A model generated the notes under the pieces. It did no database searches and had not been told where the DNA came from. It saw nothing but the letters and a program-made list of their open reading frames with translations. Source: Vibrio thalassae (GTDB lineage: Bacteria > Pseudomonadota > Gammaproteobacteria > Enterobacterales > Vibrionaceae). Taken from it: a stretch of DNA of 64,000 bases. The stretch covers positions 1-64,000 of the forward strand of contig NZ_OANU01000037.1 of the NCBI RefSeq assembly GCF_900089835.1, given 5' to 3'. Positions 1 through 10,417 of this stretch are shown piece after piece. Position 1 is the first letter of the stretch. Every line of letters starts with the position of its first letter. The translations under genes were made by a program, and so were the position numbers.

Positions 1-268
1 TGGTCACTTCGTTTCATTGAAACCTAATTTGATACCGCTCTTTATTAAGAGAAATATCTAATTTGATTATCATCAACGAGTGCCCACACAGATTGATAGG
101 TTTATATTGTTAAAGAGCTTGTTTTGAGCTTCACTCAAAACGGACGGCCATTTTAGCGAGATAAGTTGTCGTGTCAACCACTTTTTTCAACTTATTTTGC
201 TAAGCTTCTTTGAAGCTTGAGACCTTCTGACTGGATGCGAACTTTCGTCTGCGTTCCCGTGTCAGCGA
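1..268 (-). ncRNA. rRNA operon leader (5' part of the pre-16S transcript)
   Basis: Read on the minus strand this is the untranslated leader of an rRNA operon; the 16S gene itself must lie off the left edge. The diagnostic part is the antitermination region: a boxB-type hairpin at 122-140 (TTTTGAG arms, 5-nt loop) followed by boxA (GCTCTTTAACA, complement of 108-118) and then the conserved stretch CAATCTGTGTGGGCACTCG (complement of about 78-96), which in enterobacteria and vibrios precedes 16S. A further perfect hairpin with AAGCTTC arms lies at 202-218, between the two promoters. NusB/NusE binding to boxA is known for this family; the assignment here is by sequence likeness. Confidence 0.85.
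150..177 (-). promoter_or_regulatory. rrn P2 promoter
   Basis: Minus-strand promoter: -35 TTGACA (complement of 172-177), 16-bp spacer, -10 TAAAAT (complement of 150-155). It lies about 120 bp downstream of P1 and just before the boxB/boxA antitermination region, which is the usual arrangement of tandem rrn promoters. Confidence 0.8.
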
Positions 269-274
269 GGGGGC

Positions 275-302
275 ATTATAGAGATCGAAATCTTCTTGGC
301 AA
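275..302 (-). promoter_or_regulatory. rrn P1 promoter
   Basis: Minus-strand promoter: -35 TTGCCA (complement of 297-302), 16-bp spacer, perfect -10 TATAAT (complement of 275-280), then a GC-rich discriminator GCCCCCTCGCTGACACGG typical of stringently controlled rrn P1 promoters. A/T-rich runs upstream (about 303-340) look like an UP element. Start expected near 268. Confidence 0.85.
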
Positions 303-422
303 TAGTCAAAATACATTTTTTTCCGTTTTTTTGTTCGGATGGTTATATTTTGCTCTCAAACACTATAAATAACCGAAATTTATCGCCAAACTAAAGGCTA
401 AATGTAAAATTTAGGGCACATT

Positions 423-971
423 ATGACTTCAATACGTAGCTATAAAGGTATCTCTCCTAGCTTTGACGACTCCGTCTATATAGATAAGACCAGCGTCATT
501 GTTGGAGATGTGCGTTTAGGAAAGGATGCCAGTATCTGGCCTTTGGTTTCTGCAAGGGGGGATGTGAATCATATCGTTATTGGTGAGCGTACTAATATTC
601 AGGACAATAGTGTTCTTCATGTGACTCACAAGAACAACGACAACCCTGATGGTTATCCACTCGTTATAGGAAATGATGTCACGGTCGGCCATAAAGTCAT
701 GCTTCACGGTTGTATTATTGAAGATCGCGTTTTAGTGGGGATGGGGACGATTATTCTCGATGGTGTTGTTGTTGAATCTGATGTAATGATTGGAGCTGGT
801 AGCTTAGTACCGCCAAACAAACGACTAGAAAGTGGTTATCTGTATGTAGGCAGTCCAGTAAAACAAGCACGTCCTCTCACAGATAAAGAACGTGCTTTTT
901 TGCAAAAATCAGCGGATAACTATGTTCAGAATAAAAACGATTATATGCATAAGGTCCATTCCATTCGTTAA
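423..971 (+). CDS. yrdA: Gamma-carbonic anhydrase family protein YrdA
   Basis: 182-residue left-handed beta-helix (hexapeptide repeat) protein of the gamma-class carbonic anhydrase family. Isoleucine/valine-led hexapeptides run through residues 20-150, and the histidines expected at the trimer-interface metal site are visible (His66, His90, His95, with His69 nearby). The physiological substrate of YrdA proteins is not settled, so enzymatic activity is inferred. The ATG is preceded by AGGG at about 9 nt. Its 3' end overlaps that of the convergent yrdB by 4 bp. The yrdA-yrdB-aroE-tsaC-yrdD neighbourhood matches that of Escherichia coli. Confidence 0.9.
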   Translation: MTSIRSYKGISPSFDDSVYIDKTSVIVGDVRLGKDASIWPLVSARGDVNHIVIGERTNIQDNSVLHVTHKNNDNPDGYPLVIGNDVTVGHKVMLHGCIIEDRVLVGMGTIILDGVVVESDVMIGAGSLVPPNKRLESGYLYVGSPVKQARPLTDKERAFLQKSADNYVQNKNDYMHKVHSIR

Positions 972-1231
972 CGAATGATAATCTTACCTTGTTCATCAAA
1001 GCTCTCATCTTCTATGAGAGCTTCTGCTATCTCCTCAATATCAAAGCGAACCGAATCAAAAATTGCTACAGCTTCGTGTTTAGCAACCTCTTTTTGGTAC
1101 GCTAGCTGCGCTAGCTTTTCTAAACTCACTAAACAAACAATAAGCATACCTGACTGATGTGCATGAAACTCTACCATTTCAGTTGTGTCGTCCCACGTCA
1201 CTTGATCAGAGAATAAAATAGATTGATTCAT
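968..1231 (-). CDS. yrdB: DUF1488 family protein YrdB
   Basis: 87-residue acidic protein of the DUF1488 (YrdB) family, of unknown function. It starts 3 bp after the aroE stop and its Shine-Dalgarno sequence (GAGG) lies inside the last aroE codons, so translation is probably coupled to aroE. No membrane segment or signal peptide is visible. The identification rests on size, sequence character and its fixed position next to aroE and yrdA. Confidence 0.8.
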   Translation of the reverse strand: MNQSILFSDQVTWDDTTEMVEFHAHQSGMLIVCLVSLEKLAQLAYQKEVAKHEAVAIFDSVRFDIEEIAEALIEDESFDEQGKIIIR

Positions 1232-1234
1232 GAC

Positions 1235-2062
1235 TTAAGCCTCAAGGTTCTTTCGTAACTCTCTAAGAATTTGTTTCGTTCCAGGTCTTAATCCACGCCA
1301 GAGTACAAAGCTTTCTGCTGCCTGTCCTACAAGCATACCTAATCCATCATAGACACTCCGAGCGCCGGATGTTTTGGCCCACTGATTAAATGTGGTAAGC
1401 CCTTGACCATAAGCCATATCATAACTCACCGTATTGTTATCGAAGATCACGTCACTAATATCAGGCACTTGCTTATATAAGCTTGCAGATGTCGAATTGA
1501 TGACTACATCGTAGGCGCAATCAATATCGTTTATCCCAACCGCTTGTATCATGCCAAAAGGAGAAAACAGTTCTGTCAGTTGCTGAGCCTTTTCAAAAGT
1601 TCGGTTAGTGATGGTCACACAGCTCGGCTTTTGATCGAGTAACGGCTTAAGTACACCCCGAGCAGCGCCGCCAGCTCCTATCATTAAAATAGAAGCGCCC
1701 TCTAATGGTACTTGATGCTGCAACAGGTCTTGAACCAGCCCTTCTCCATCGGTGTTATCTCCAATGATTTCACCATCGTCCAATTTCTTCAGTGTATTGA
1801 CAGCTCCGGCTAGTTTGGCGCGCTCAGTTAATCGACCGGCAAACTGAAATGCCTCTTCTTTAAAAGGAGCAGTAATATTGCAACCTCGACCACCATCAGC
1901 AAAAAACTGACTCACAGCTTGAGTAAATTCGCCCTCTTCCGGTTGCAAACGTCCGTATTCAATATTTTGTGACGTTTGACGTGCAAAAAGTGTGTGTATG
2001 TAAGGAGACTTGCTTTGTGAGATGGGGTTTCCAAAAACGACGTACTGATCGGGCTTACTCAT
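1235..2062 (-). CDS. aroE: Shikimate dehydrogenase (NADP+)
   Basis: Reduces 3-dehydroshikimate to shikimate with NADPH in the aromatic amino-acid pathway. The substrate-binding N-terminus has the [10 protein letters not shown] motif (about 11-20), catalytic Lys68 in NITAPFKEE and Asp105 in DNTDGEG. The Rossmann glycine motif GAGGAARG is at 129-136. The frame is open to 2119, but the ATG at 2062 gives the family length (275 aa), begins right at the first beta strand and has AAGGAC 4-9 nt upstream, so I chose it. It lies downstream of hemF in a tsaC-hemF-aroE-yrdB operon. Confidence 0.95.
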   Translation of the reverse strand: MSKPDQYVVFGNPISQSKSPYIHTLFARQTSQNIEYGRLQPEEGEFTQAVSQFFADGGRGCNITAPFKEEAFQFAGRLTERAKLAGAVNTLKKLDDGEIIGDNTDGEGLVQDLLQHQVPLEGASILMIGAGGAARGVLKPLLDQKPSCVTITNRTFEKAQQLTELFSPFGMIQAVGINDIDCAYDVVINSTSASLYKQVPDISDVIFDNNTVSYDMAYGQGLTTFNQWAKTSGARSVYDGLGMLVGQAAESFVLWRGLRPGTKQILRELRKNLEA

Positions 2063-2141
2063 GTCCTTGCCTGCTGCGTGCCAAAGTGAATAGTTCGACA
2101 CTATCACTTCGGCACACATTCGCCAAGTTATGCCTGTCGCA

Positions 2142-3047
<906 letters not shown>

Positions 3048-3056
3048 CTAATATCC

Positions 3057-3614
3057 TCAGCCTTGTCTCAATACTTTTAACGTTCTTGCATCTCGAATTT
3101 CACTAGGTTTATTGCGACCACCTGTTTCACCATCAAGGATTTGTGCCAGGCGATCACCAAGTTGCGTTTTGACTTCTCCAGTTGTCATGCAAGATGGCAT
3201 TCCAGACAAATTAGCACTAGTCGAGGTAATTGGCTTGCCGTAAGAAAGACAAAGTTTCTGTACTAGCTCGTGATCCGTGACACGAACGGCAATCGTATCG
3301 AATGCACCACTTAACCACGAGGAAACTCGGTCGCTCGCTGGCATAATCCAAGTATAAGGACCAGGCCACGTTTTTCTCACACTTTCGAGCTGAGACGATG
3401 TCAATTGACTCTCATCCACATAAGGTCGAAGCTGTTCATAGTTGGCAGCAATTAGGATCAATCCTTTCTCTGCTGGTCGCTGCTTAACTGCCAATAGCTT
3501 TTTAATTGCACTGACATCATCAGGGTCACAACCAACACCAAATACTCCTTCAGTCGGATAAGCAATCACTTCACCTGATTTCAGTGCGGCTACTGTATTT
3601 TGAAAATTATCCAC
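3057..3614 (-). CDS. tsaC: L-threonylcarbamoyladenylate synthase TsaC
   Basis: Makes threonylcarbamoyl-AMP from threonine, bicarbonate and ATP, the first step of t6A37 formation in ANN-reading tRNAs. 185-residue YrdC/Sua5 domain only, with the YPTEGVFGVGCDP strand near residue 20, KQRPAEKGLIL near 45 and the nucleotide-binding STSANLSG near 130. It is the first gene of the tsaC-hemF-aroE-yrdB operon. Its promoter should lie within 3615-3715, between it and divergent purE, but I could not fix a convincing -35/-10. Confidence 0.95.
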   Translation of the reverse strand: MDNFQNTVAALKSGEVIAYPTEGVFGVGCDPDDVSAIKKLLAVKQRPAEKGLILIAANYEQLRPYVDESQLTSSQLESVRKTWPGPYTWIMPASDRVSSWLSGAFDTIAVRVTDHELVQKLCLSYGKPITSTSANLSGMPSCMTTGEVKTQLGDRLAQILDGETGGRNKPSEIRDARTLKVLRQG

Positions 3615-3715
3615 CGAGACTTCCTTTTATTAAAAGCTAAACAATTAATTTACATTTCAACGGCACTATGCGGAAAAGCGGCATGAGAATCCAGAAAAAA
3701 ACACAAAAACCACCC

Positions 3716-3753
3716 ACGCAAACGTTTTCCTTAGAAAAAAATCCTCGTATAAT
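3716..3753 (+). promoter_or_regulatory. purE promoter with PurR operator
   Basis: A 16-bp PurR box ACGCAAACGTTTTCCT at 3716-3731 fits the known consensus ANGCAANCGNTTNCNT at every fixed position. It overlaps the -35 region of a promoter with perfect -10 TATAAT at 3748-3753. Repression by PurR with hypoxanthine or guanine is therefore inferred, as in enterobacteria. Confidence 0.85.
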
Positions 3754-3797
3754 GCGCGCAAGTTAGTCCATTTGCACACGCCTTGAAGGAGCTTCGG

Positions 3798-4283
3798 ATG
3801 AAAGTCGGCATTATTATGGGTTCAAAATCAGATTGGCCAACCATGAAACTAGCAGCAGAGATGCTTGATCAGTTTGGTGTAGATTATGAAACCAAGGTTG
3901 TTTCTGCGCACCGCACGCCTCAACTATTAGCAGACTATGCAACGACTGCAAAAGAGCGTGGTATCAAAGTTATTATTGCTGGTGCAGGCGGAGCGGCACA
4001 CCTTCCGGGCATGGCGGCAGCGTTTACCAGCGTTCCAGTACTTGGCGTGCCTGTACAGAGCCGAGCACTTAAAGGAATGGACTCATTACTGTCTATCGTA
4101 CAAATGCCAAAAGGTATTGCCGTTGGCACTCTAGCCATTGGTGAAGCTGGTGCGGCAAATGCTGGCATCTTGGCGGCACAAATCATTGGTGTTCATGATG
4201 ACGCTGTGATGGAAAAAGTTGAAGCCTTCCGCAGCCAACAGACCGAAACCGTCCTTGCTAACCCAGATCCGTCTGAGGACTAA
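3798..4283 (+). CDS. purE: N5-carboxyaminoimidazole ribonucleotide mutase
   Basis: Converts N5-CAIR to CAIR in purine synthesis, using the PurK product. 161 residues, with [12 protein letters not shown] at the N-terminus (phosphate-binding loop), SAHRTP (active-site His) and [11 protein letters not shown], all typical of class I PurE. The frame opens with TTG at 3783, but the ATG at 3798 is preceded by AAGGAGC at 6 nt and starts exactly at the family N-terminus. purK begins 2 bp after the stop. Confidence 0.97.
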   Translation: MKVGIIMGSKSDWPTMKLAAEMLDQFGVDYETKVVSAHRTPQLLADYATTAKERGIKVIIAGAGGAAHLPGMAAAFTSVPVLGVPVQSRALKGMDSLLSIVQMPKGIAVGTLAIGEAGAANAGILAAQIIGVHDDAVMEKVEAFRSQQTETVLANPDPSED

Positions 4284-4285
4284 TA

Positions 4286-5416
4286 ATGAAACACGTCTTA
4301 GTACTTGGTGCAGGTCAGTTAGCGCGAATGATGTCGCTAGCGGGTGCACCTCTTAATATCAAGATCTCTGCTTTTGATGTTCATAGCGAAAACATTGTGC
4401 ACCCACTGACTCTGGAAGTGCTTGGACAAGGTCTAGAGCAAGCAATATCACAAGCTGACGTCATTACCGCTGAATTTGAACATATCCCTCTTGATGTCCT
4501 AGCTGTTTGCGAAGCAAGTGGCAAGTTTTTACCATCGACAGACGCGATTAAAGCTGGTGGCGATAGGCGTATTGAAAAAGCGCTACTTGATAACGCTGGC
4601 GTTAAAAACGCAAAGTATGCGGTTATTAACGAGCGTAATGGTCTTGATGCCGCTATCGCCTCCGTCGGGTTACCTATGGTCCTGAAGAGTGCGCTGGGCG
4701 GCTACGACGGCAAAGGACAGTGGCGACTTAAAACACTCGATAATCTAGAGCAAATATGGACAGAGATGGCGCAATGTATTGCTGATTCAAATAATCAAGC
4801 CATCGTAGCGGAAGAGTTTGTGCCGTTCCAACGTGAGGTATCACTTGTGGGTGCTCGCAACCAACACGGTGATATTGCCATTTATCCGCTGGCAGAAAAC
4901 GTACACACTGACGGAGTGCTTACTCTGTCTACAGCTATTGATGAGCCTGAGCTACAAGCACAAGCTACCCAGATGTTTACCGCTGTGGCTGAGTCTCTCG
5001 ACTATGTCGGTGTGCTGGCGTTGGAGTTTTTCGATGTGAACGGCCAACTTCTCGTCAACGAAATTGCACCGCGAGTACACAATTCAGGACACTGGACTCA
5101 GCAAGGTGCCGATACCTGTCAGTTCGAAAACCACTTACGTGCAGTTTGTAATATGCCTCTTGGTTCCACCGACGCCGTTAGAGCAACCTCTATGGTAAAT
5201 ATTCTCGGCGAAGACTCTGTTCCTGATGCTGTTTATGCTCTAGCTGGATGTCATGTTCACTGGTACGGCAAAGAAAAGCGGGCTGGACGCAAAATGGGCC
5301 ATATCAACGTCTCGGCTGCAAATCAACGCGACCTCAAAGCAACGCTTATTCAACTTGCCGACCTACTGGATGAGTCGGCCTACCCTGCGTTAAGACCTGC
5401 AGCAAAAACTTTGTAA
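4286..5416 (+). CDS. purK: N5-carboxyaminoimidazole ribonucleotide synthase
   Basis: ATP-dependent carboxylation of aminoimidazole ribonucleotide, giving the substrate for PurE. 376-residue ATP-grasp enzyme: N-terminal Rossmann-like part beginning [10 protein letters not shown], an ATP-grasp core with [12 protein letters not shown] near 132-143 and [11 protein letters not shown] near 175, and the metal-binding [23 protein letters not shown] region near 245. It forms a two-gene operon with purE ending at a strong hairpin terminator (5441-5469). Confidence 0.97.
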   Translation: MKHVLVLGAGQLARMMSLAGAPLNIKISAFDVHSENIVHPLTLEVLGQGLEQAISQADVITAEFEHIPLDVLAVCEASGKFLPSTDAIKAGGDRRIEKALLDNAGVKNAKYAVINERNGLDAAIASVGLPMVLKSALGGYDGKGQWRLKTLDNLEQIWTEMAQCIADSNNQAIVAEEFVPFQREVSLVGARNQHGDIAIYPLAENVHTDGVLTLSTAIDEPELQAQATQMFTAVAESLDYVGVLALEFFDVNGQLLVNEIAPRVHNSGHWTQQGADTCQFENHLRAVCNMPLGSTDAVRATSMVNILGEDSVPDAVYALAGCHVHWYGKEKRAGRKMGHINVSAANQRDLKATLIQLADLLDESAYPALRPAAKTL

Positions 5417-5440
5417 GCATTAGTCGATTCAATACTTAGT

Positions 5441-5469
5441 AAAACGGCTCCCATTTAGGAGCCGTTTTT
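5441..5469. terminator. Bidirectional terminator, purK / yrdD
   Basis: Stem AAAACGGCTCC / GGAGCCGTTTT with a 6-nt loop and a T-run on both sides, placed between the convergent purK and yrdD stop codons. Confidence 0.9.
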
Positions 5470-6041
5470 TATTCTTGTATTTTCTGACAACGTCTCGAGG
5501 CACATTCCAATACCGTTCCTGCTGCGCGTTTTTTCTCCACCAGCAACGAGTAGCCACAATATTGGCACACACCAGTAACCGGCGCATGATTCACGGCAAA
5601 CTTGCATTTAGGATAGCAATCGCAAGCAAAGAACACCTTTCCATAACGCGATTTTCGCTCCTTGAGCGTTCCCTTGCCACACTCTGGACAGCGAACAGAA
5701 TCTTTTGCTTCTTGTTCAGGTTCATCTTGTTTATTTGGCGACTGAATAAAATGACAGTCAGGATAATGACTGCACCCAATAAACATACCAAAACGTCCTT
5801 GACGTAATAACAACTCTGAACCGCACTCTGGACATGCAACGCCAAGCTCTTTGATGATATGGCCATCATTCTGGTGCAGAGGTTTAATATAATCGCAGCT
5901 TGGGTATTGGTCGCAACCTAAGAACGGGCCATGTTTACCATTCTTAAGTAACAATTTGCCTGAATGACATTGTGGACACGGCTCATGATCCAACGCATGT
6001 TCATGAGCCGAGAAAAGTTGCTGATTGATTTTACCACTCAT
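5469..6041 (-). CDS. yrdD: Topoisomerase-type zinc-finger protein YrdD
   Basis: 190 residues made almost entirely of topoisomerase I C-terminal zinc ribbons. Three full CxxC...C-x(4-5)-C units are visible (CPQC/CDQYPSC, CPECG/CSHYPDC, CPECG/CDCYPKC) and a fourth, diverged CQYCG/CASRRC unit at the end. No topoisomerase catalytic domain is present. The family (E. coli YrdD, 180 aa) is thought to bind single-stranded nucleic acid; its role is unknown. It is the last gene of the dprA-smg-yrdD run. Confidence 0.88.
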   Translation of the reverse strand: MSGKINQQLFSAHEHALDHEPCPQCHSGKLLLKNGKHGPFLGCDQYPSCDYIKPLHQNDGHIIKELGVACPECGSELLLRQGRFGMFIGCSHYPDCHFIQSPNKQDEPEQEAKDSVRCPECGKGTLKERKSRYGKVFFACDCYPKCKFAVNHAPVTGVCQYCGYSLLVEKKRAAGTVLECASRRCQKIQE

Positions 6042-6077
6042 GGGTGTCTCTTAACTTACTGCCAATATTGGCCTCGT

Positions 6078-6554
6078 TTAGTGGACTACACCCCTCTCTG
6101 CGGTGTAGATCAACTCTTCCATGAGAGTGTATGCGTTTTCGTTACCAGGAACATTGAACAAAACCATCAAAATAATCCATTTCAGGTCGTCCAATTCAAA
6201 ATCGTTGGTTTCCAACCCCATGACACGATCGATAACCATCTCACGAGTTTCCGCAGTCAACACGCCAACTTGTTCCAAAAACAGCAGCAAACCACGACTT
6301 TTTACATCCATGCGTGACATTTCTTGCGCGGTATAAATGCGTGTCGACGTGGCCGCACTGGTTGCAATCGCCGATTGGTTATCCGCATTTTGCAACTCGG
6401 CTAAGTCTTCTAACCACTCCAGCGCTTTGTAAATGTCTTTTTGCTTAAAGCCTGCTCGCAGCAGTTCATCCTCAAGTTCGTCTTGGTCTACCTGCAGATC
6501 TGCATCACTATGCACGTAGGTTTCGAACAGGTACATCAGTATGTCCATCATCAT
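6078..6554 (-). CDS. smg: Smg family protein (DUF494)
   Basis: 158-residue soluble acidic protein, beginning [20 protein letters not shown], which matches the Smg/DUF494 N-terminus (E. coli 157 aa). Function unknown; it is consistently next to dprA in gammaproteobacteria. Three consecutive Met codons make the exact start uncertain by up to 6 bp. The gene begins 2 bp after the dprA stop, which implies translational coupling. Confidence 0.9.
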   Translation of the reverse strand: MMMDILMYLFETYVHSDADLQVDQDELEDELLRAGFKQKDIYKALEWLEDLAELQNADNQSAIATSAATSTRIYTAQEMSRMDVKSRGLLLFLEQVGVLTAETREMVIDRVMGLETNDFELDDLKWIILMVLFNVPGNENAYTLMEELIYTAERGVVH

Positions 6555-6556
6555 AG

Positions 6557-7657
6557 CTAGCCTCTCCCCTTAAGAATATAACCACCGTTAACTGCAACAA
6601 CATGCCCTAATAACTCAAGCTCTAGTAGTTGTTGCATGACCTCTTGCACAGGAATATGGGTCTTTTGCGCTAAAATATCAACTGGTGTTGCCTCTATTCC
6701 TACGTTAGCCAACAGATCAGGAAATGGCAATTCTTCTTTATCAATAAATTGGTCAAAAAGTGTCGGCTGTACTTTTTTAGACCAGTTGGTGAGCGATTCT
6801 ATTTCACTCAGGAGATCATCAGGAGACTGCACCAAACACGCTCCTGATTTGATCAGGGAATGACAGCCAGTATGAAAAGGGTGGTGAATCGAGCCCGGAA
6901 TAGCAAAAACATCTCGTCCTTGTTCAGCGGCATACTTGGCTGTAATCAACGAACCACTTTTCTCTGTCGCTTCAACCACCAGTACCGCTAAAGATAATCC
7001 ACTTACGATTCGGTTACGACGCGGGAAGTGCTCAGCCCTAGGTTTTACCGACGGTAAATGTTCACTGACTAACGCTCCACGCTCTGCGATACGAGAAGCC
7101 AATGACTGGTGACGTGCAGGGTAGACTTGCGATAAACCAGAGCCCAATACCGCAATAGTAGAGCCTTGTACATCCAGCGCCCCTTGATGAGCGTGACCGT
7201 CAATACCCAATGCTAAGCCACTGGTCACGCAGTAGCCATGCTGGGCAAATATCCCAGCGTAGCGGCGCGCAATATCTAACCCTTCTACAGTCGCATTTCG
7301 ACTTCCCACCATAGCAATTTGAGGCTTTGTCAGTAATGGTAACTGCCCTTCAATAAATAACGCTGGTGGCGCCCCCCTAGTTTCACTCAAAAGTGGTGGA
7401 TACAACGAATCACCGCTAGTAACGATAAAGCGGTGTTCCCCCTCCGCCCACGCGAGTGCTTGTTCGGCTAGGGCTATTGATTGCTGATGGATAAATACGA
7501 CTTGATTCGGCTTCAAGCCAATGGCTGTCAGTTCCTGTTTTGTGTAATTGACAATATTGATAGGACTATCTATCGCTCGGAGCTTTTCGAATGTAATCGC
7601 ACCGATTCCTGGACATAGAGAAAGCCTCAACCAAGCGAGAATATGAGCCTCACTCAT
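6557..7657 (-). CDS. dprA: DNA-processing protein DprA
   Basis: Loads RecA on incoming single-stranded DNA during natural transformation. The extended Rossmann fold is clear: GSRNAT near 125, [16 protein letters not shown] near 155-170, [23 protein letters not shown] and [22 protein letters not shown] helix-turn-helix-like C-terminal domain follows ([19 protein letters not shown]). The frame is open to 7684, but I start it at the ATG at 7657 (366 aa) because this overlaps the upstream LysM gene by only 8 bp; no strong Shine-Dalgarno sequence distinguishes the alternatives. Natural competence with comM nearby fits a vibrio. Confidence 0.93.
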   Translation of the reverse strand: MSEAHILAWLRLSLCPGIGAITFEKLRAIDSPINIVNYTKQELTAIGLKPNQVVFIHQQSIALAEQALAWAEGEHRFIVTSGDSLYPPLLSETRGAPPALFIEGQLPLLTKPQIAMVGSRNATVEGLDIARRYAGIFAQHGYCVTSGLALGIDGHAHQGALDVQGSTIAVLGSGLSQVYPARHQSLASRIAERGALVSEHLPSVKPRAEHFPRRNRIVSGLSLAVLVVEATEKSGSLITAKYAAEQGRDVFAIPGSIHHPFHTGCHSLIKSGACLVQSPDDLLSEIESLTNWSKKVQPTLFDQFIDKEELPFPDLLANVGIEATPVDILAQKTHIPVQEVMQQLLELELLGHVVAVNGGYILKGRG

Positions 7658-8738
7658 GCATCGTTCCATCAATATTCGGTGCATTAACCATCACTTGCTG
7701 GGTGATGGGCTCTGTCGCTTCGGTAATAAGCGCAACACTAAAGCCTTGATAGCTTTGAATGACCAACAAACGTCCTATTTCTATCAACGGAAACCGAGAA
7801 TTGGCTGTAGGTGCGTCATCGCTGCCACCCAGGCCTTGTCGACCACCGGAATAAATAAACGTTTCACTGGGCCTTGTTAGTATGTAGCTGCTGCCTTGAA
7901 CAACAGAAGCGTCTCTGCCTGCATTCAATACTACCGTTTGACCTTGAACCGCAAAATGCAGCGAGCTAAGCATACCGATAATACCAATGTCCTTTACTTT
8001 AGGGCCTGTTTTTGGCTCAAAAAGCCTCGTTGTCTTATCGTGAATAAGATCGGAGATGGGAATAGCAATATCTCCTCGCCTAAGTTCATGCGCAACATCG
8101 CTCAACTGTAAAATAGCGATACCATCAACCTGTTTCGTCAAACGGGCGGTAGCCAGACGCTTAATCTCTCTCATAGTAAAGCGCTCATCATCATGATGAT
8201 ACGAGTTGCCGACTCGATAAATGACCCAAGTTTGTTCACTACCTTGATAATCGATATACACTTCATCTTGCTGAGAGATGTAATCCAAACCTCGACTGGA
8301 TCCTATTATTTGGGGATACATCACCAGCTCACTCTCTAATATCAATCTCTCTTGTTCTCGATAATGAGAGAGAAAACGAGGATTAACCGTATTCGATGGT
8401 TGTTTTCGCGTAACCGTCATCACAGGAGAAAGATGCTTTACCCTTTTGTTCATTAATTGCGGTTGTCCCGCCACCCAGATCAATAACAGTGTGTCTCCTG
8501 GGTAAATTTTGTGAGGGTTGGTGATATGAGAATTCTGCTGCCAAAGTTCAGGCCAACGCCAAGGAGAGGACAAATACCTTCCTGACAGCGCCCAGAGTGT
8601 ATCGCCGGACTTAACAACATAATGTCGCGGAGCATCTGGTTTGAGAACATCACTGACGTTAGCGTAAGATTGAGTAGCCCAAAAGGTGACAGGGGCAAGA
8701 GATAAAAGAGTCAATAACAGACATGTTACCTGCTTCAT
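7650..8738 (-). CDS. LysM domain protein, exported
   Basis: Secreted or periplasmic cell-wall-binding protein, 362 aa. A signal peptide (MKQVTCLLLTLLSLAPVTFW...SYA, about 27 residues) is followed by one LysM repeat at about 38-86 (YVVKSGDTLWALSGRYL ... NPHKIYPGDTLLL). The remaining 270 residues are unassigned beta-rich sequence. The open frame starts with TTG at 8765, but the ATG at 8738 has AAGG 10 nt upstream and makes a clean signal peptide. Proteins of this kind sit beside dprA in many gammaproteobacteria; binding to peptidoglycan is inferred from LysM alone. It is divergent from def. Confidence 0.85.
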   Translation of the reverse strand: MKQVTCLLLTLLSLAPVTFWATQSYANVSDVLKPDAPRHYVVKSGDTLWALSGRYLSSPWRWPELWQQNSHITNPHKIYPGDTLLLIWVAGQPQLMNKRVKHLSPVMTVTRKQPSNTVNPRFLSHYREQERLILESELVMYPQIIGSSRGLDYISQQDEVYIDYQGSEQTWVIYRVGNSYHHDDERFTMREIKRLATARLTKQVDGIAILQLSDVAHELRRGDIAIPISDLIHDKTTRLFEPKTGPKVKDIGIIGMLSSLHFAVQGQTVVLNAGRDASVVQGSSYILTRPSETFIYSGGRQGLGGSDDAPTANSRFPLIEIGRLLVIQSYQGFSVALITEATEPITQQVMVNAPNIDGTMHE

Positions 8739-8853
8739 ACACCGCAATCCTTCGCTTTGTTTCAAGGGATGCTGTCATTTAGGTGCGAAAATGTCTAGAA
8801 TTGAACCAACGAAGTCCATGCCTATTCGGCACAGTTCAACATTTTGAGTGTAT

Positions 8854-9363
8854 ATGTCTGTATTACAAGTATTAACTTTCCCGGATGATCGCCTAAGAAC
8901 GGTAGCTAAGCCCGTTGAAGCCGTAACGCCGGAAATCCAAAAAGTCGTCGATGACATGATTGAAACCATGTATGACGAAGAAGGCATTGGCCTTGCAGCA
9001 ACGCAAGTTGACTTTCATCAGCGAATTGTTGTGATTGATATTTCAGATACTCGCGACCAACCAATGGTACTGATCAACCCTGAAATTACCGAAAAGCGCG
9101 GTGAAGATGGTATTGAAGAAGGCTGCCTGTCGGTTCCTGGTGCGCGCGCACTGGTACCACGCGCCGCTGAAGTGAGTGTCAAAGCGCTGAACCGCGATGG
9201 TGAAGAGTTTACGTTTGATGCAGATGACCTATTGGCGATTTGTGTGCAGCATGAGCTTGACCACTTAGAGGGCAAGTTATTTGTTGATTACCTGTCTCCT
9301 CTAAAGCGTAAACGCATCAAAGACAAACTCGAGAAAATTAAGCGCTTCAACGCTAAACAATAA
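8854..9363 (+). CDS. def: Peptide deformylase
   Basis: Removes the formyl group from the N-terminal methionine of new proteins. 169 residues with all three signature motifs: GIGLAATQ (about 43-50), EGCLSVP (about 88-94, metal-binding Cys) and [11 protein letters not shown] (about 131-141, two metal-binding His and the catalytic Glu position within HExxH-like HELDH). The frame opens with GTG at 8848, but [15 protein letters not shown] from the ATG at 8854 is the family start. It forms an operon with fmt 17 bp downstream. Confidence 0.97.
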   Translation: MSVLQVLTFPDDRLRTVAKPVEAVTPEIQKVVDDMIETMYDEEGIGLAATQVDFHQRIVVIDISDTRDQPMVLINPEITEKRGEDGIEEGCLSVPGARALVPRAAEVSVKALNRDGEEFTFDADDLLAICVQHELDHLEGKLFVDYLSPLKRKRIKDKLEKIKRFNAKQ

Positions 9364-9380
9364 TATTAAGTGAGGTTTCC

Positions 9381-10328
9381 GTGAGCCAATCATTACGTAT
9401 TGTGTTTGCCGGTACTCCAGACTTCGCCGCCCGTCACTTGGCGGCGTTATTGTCTTCGGAGCACGAGGTTATCGCTGTTTACACCCAGCCAGACAGACCT
9501 GCAGGTCGAGGCAAAAAGCTAACGGCAAGTCCGGTCAAAAACATTGCTCTTGAGCATGATATTCCGGTTTACCAACCTGTGAATTTTAAATCTGACGAAG
9601 CTAAGCAAGAGCTCAAAGACCTTAATGCCGATATCATGGTCGTCGTCGCTTATGGCCTATTGCTACCACAAGCGGTTCTTGATACGCCAAAGCTAGGTTG
9701 CATCAATGTGCATGGTTCCATCCTGCCTCGCTGGCGTGGTGCCGCACCTATTCAACGCTCTATTTGGGCTGGAGATGCTCAAACAGGTGTCACGATTATG
9801 CAGATGGATATTGGCCTAGATACGGGTGATATGCTGAAAATCTCTACGCTGCCGATTGAAGCTACAGATACCAGTGCAACGATGTACGATAAACTGGCAG
9901 AGCTTGGCCCACAGGCCCTAGTTGAATGTCTTGCTGACATTGCCTCAGGTAATGCTTTACCAGAAAAACAAAATGACGATGAAGCGAACTACGCCAGCAA
10001 GCTAAGTAAAGACGAAGCGAAGATCGATTGGAATCAGCCAGCAGAATTCATTGAACGCTGCGTTCGTGCTTTCAATCCATGGCCAATGAGCTTCTTCTCT
10101 GTAGAAGAGAACAACATCAAAGTTTGGCAATCACGTGTGGAAGCCAAAGCGACAGAGTCCGCAGCTGGGACTATTCTTAAGGCTGATAAAACAGGAATTT
10201 ACGTCGCTACCGGCCAAGACACCTTAGTATTAGAGCACATTCAAATACCAGGTAAAAAAGCCATGCCAGTGAGTGATGTATTAAACTCTAAGGCCAGCTG
10301 GTTTGAAGTGGGTAGCATTCTGAGTTAA
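9381..10328 (+). CDS. fmt: Methionyl-tRNA formyltransferase
   Basis: Formylates initiator Met-tRNA using 10-formyltetrahydrofolate. 315 residues. The formyl-transferase N-domain contains the [19 protein letters not shown] motif (Asn/His/Asp catalytic region, about 108-126), and the C-terminal OB-like tRNA-binding domain begins near 205. The start is GTG at 9381 with TGAGG about 6 nt before it. It is the partner of def in the classic def-fmt-rsmB-trkA order. Confidence 0.97.
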   Translation: MSQSLRIVFAGTPDFAARHLAALLSSEHEVIAVYTQPDRPAGRGKKLTASPVKNIALEHDIPVYQPVNFKSDEAKQELKDLNADIMVVVAYGLLLPQAVLDTPKLGCINVHGSILPRWRGAAPIQRSIWAGDAQTGVTIMQMDIGLDTGDMLKISTLPIEATDTSATMYDKLAELGPQALVECLADIASGNALPEKQNDDEANYASKLSKDEAKIDWNQPAEFIERCVRAFNPWPMSFFSVEENNIKVWQSRVEAKATESAAGTILKADKTGIYVATGQDTLVLEHIQIPGKKAMPVSDVLNSKASWFEVGSILS

Positions 10329-10354
10329 CAACGCAGGTGCTCATTGATAGTTAG

Positions 10355-10390
10355 GGCCAGCACGTTAAGTGCAGGCCTTATTTTGTTTTT
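10355..10390 (+). terminator. Terminator or attenuator after fmt
   Basis: Hairpin GGCC-a-GCAC-gttaa-GTGC-a-GGCC (10355-10377) followed by TTATTTTGTTTTT. It sits in the 89-bp gap before rsmB, so it may partly uncouple rsmB-trkA from def-fmt. Confidence 0.65.
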
Positions 10391-10417
10391 AATGTCGATA
10401 AAATTTAGGTAACCAAC

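Noticed and set aside
10355-10390. Riboswitch in the fmt-rsmB gap
   Set aside because: Only one hairpin with a T-run is present; a plain terminator or attenuator is sufficient.
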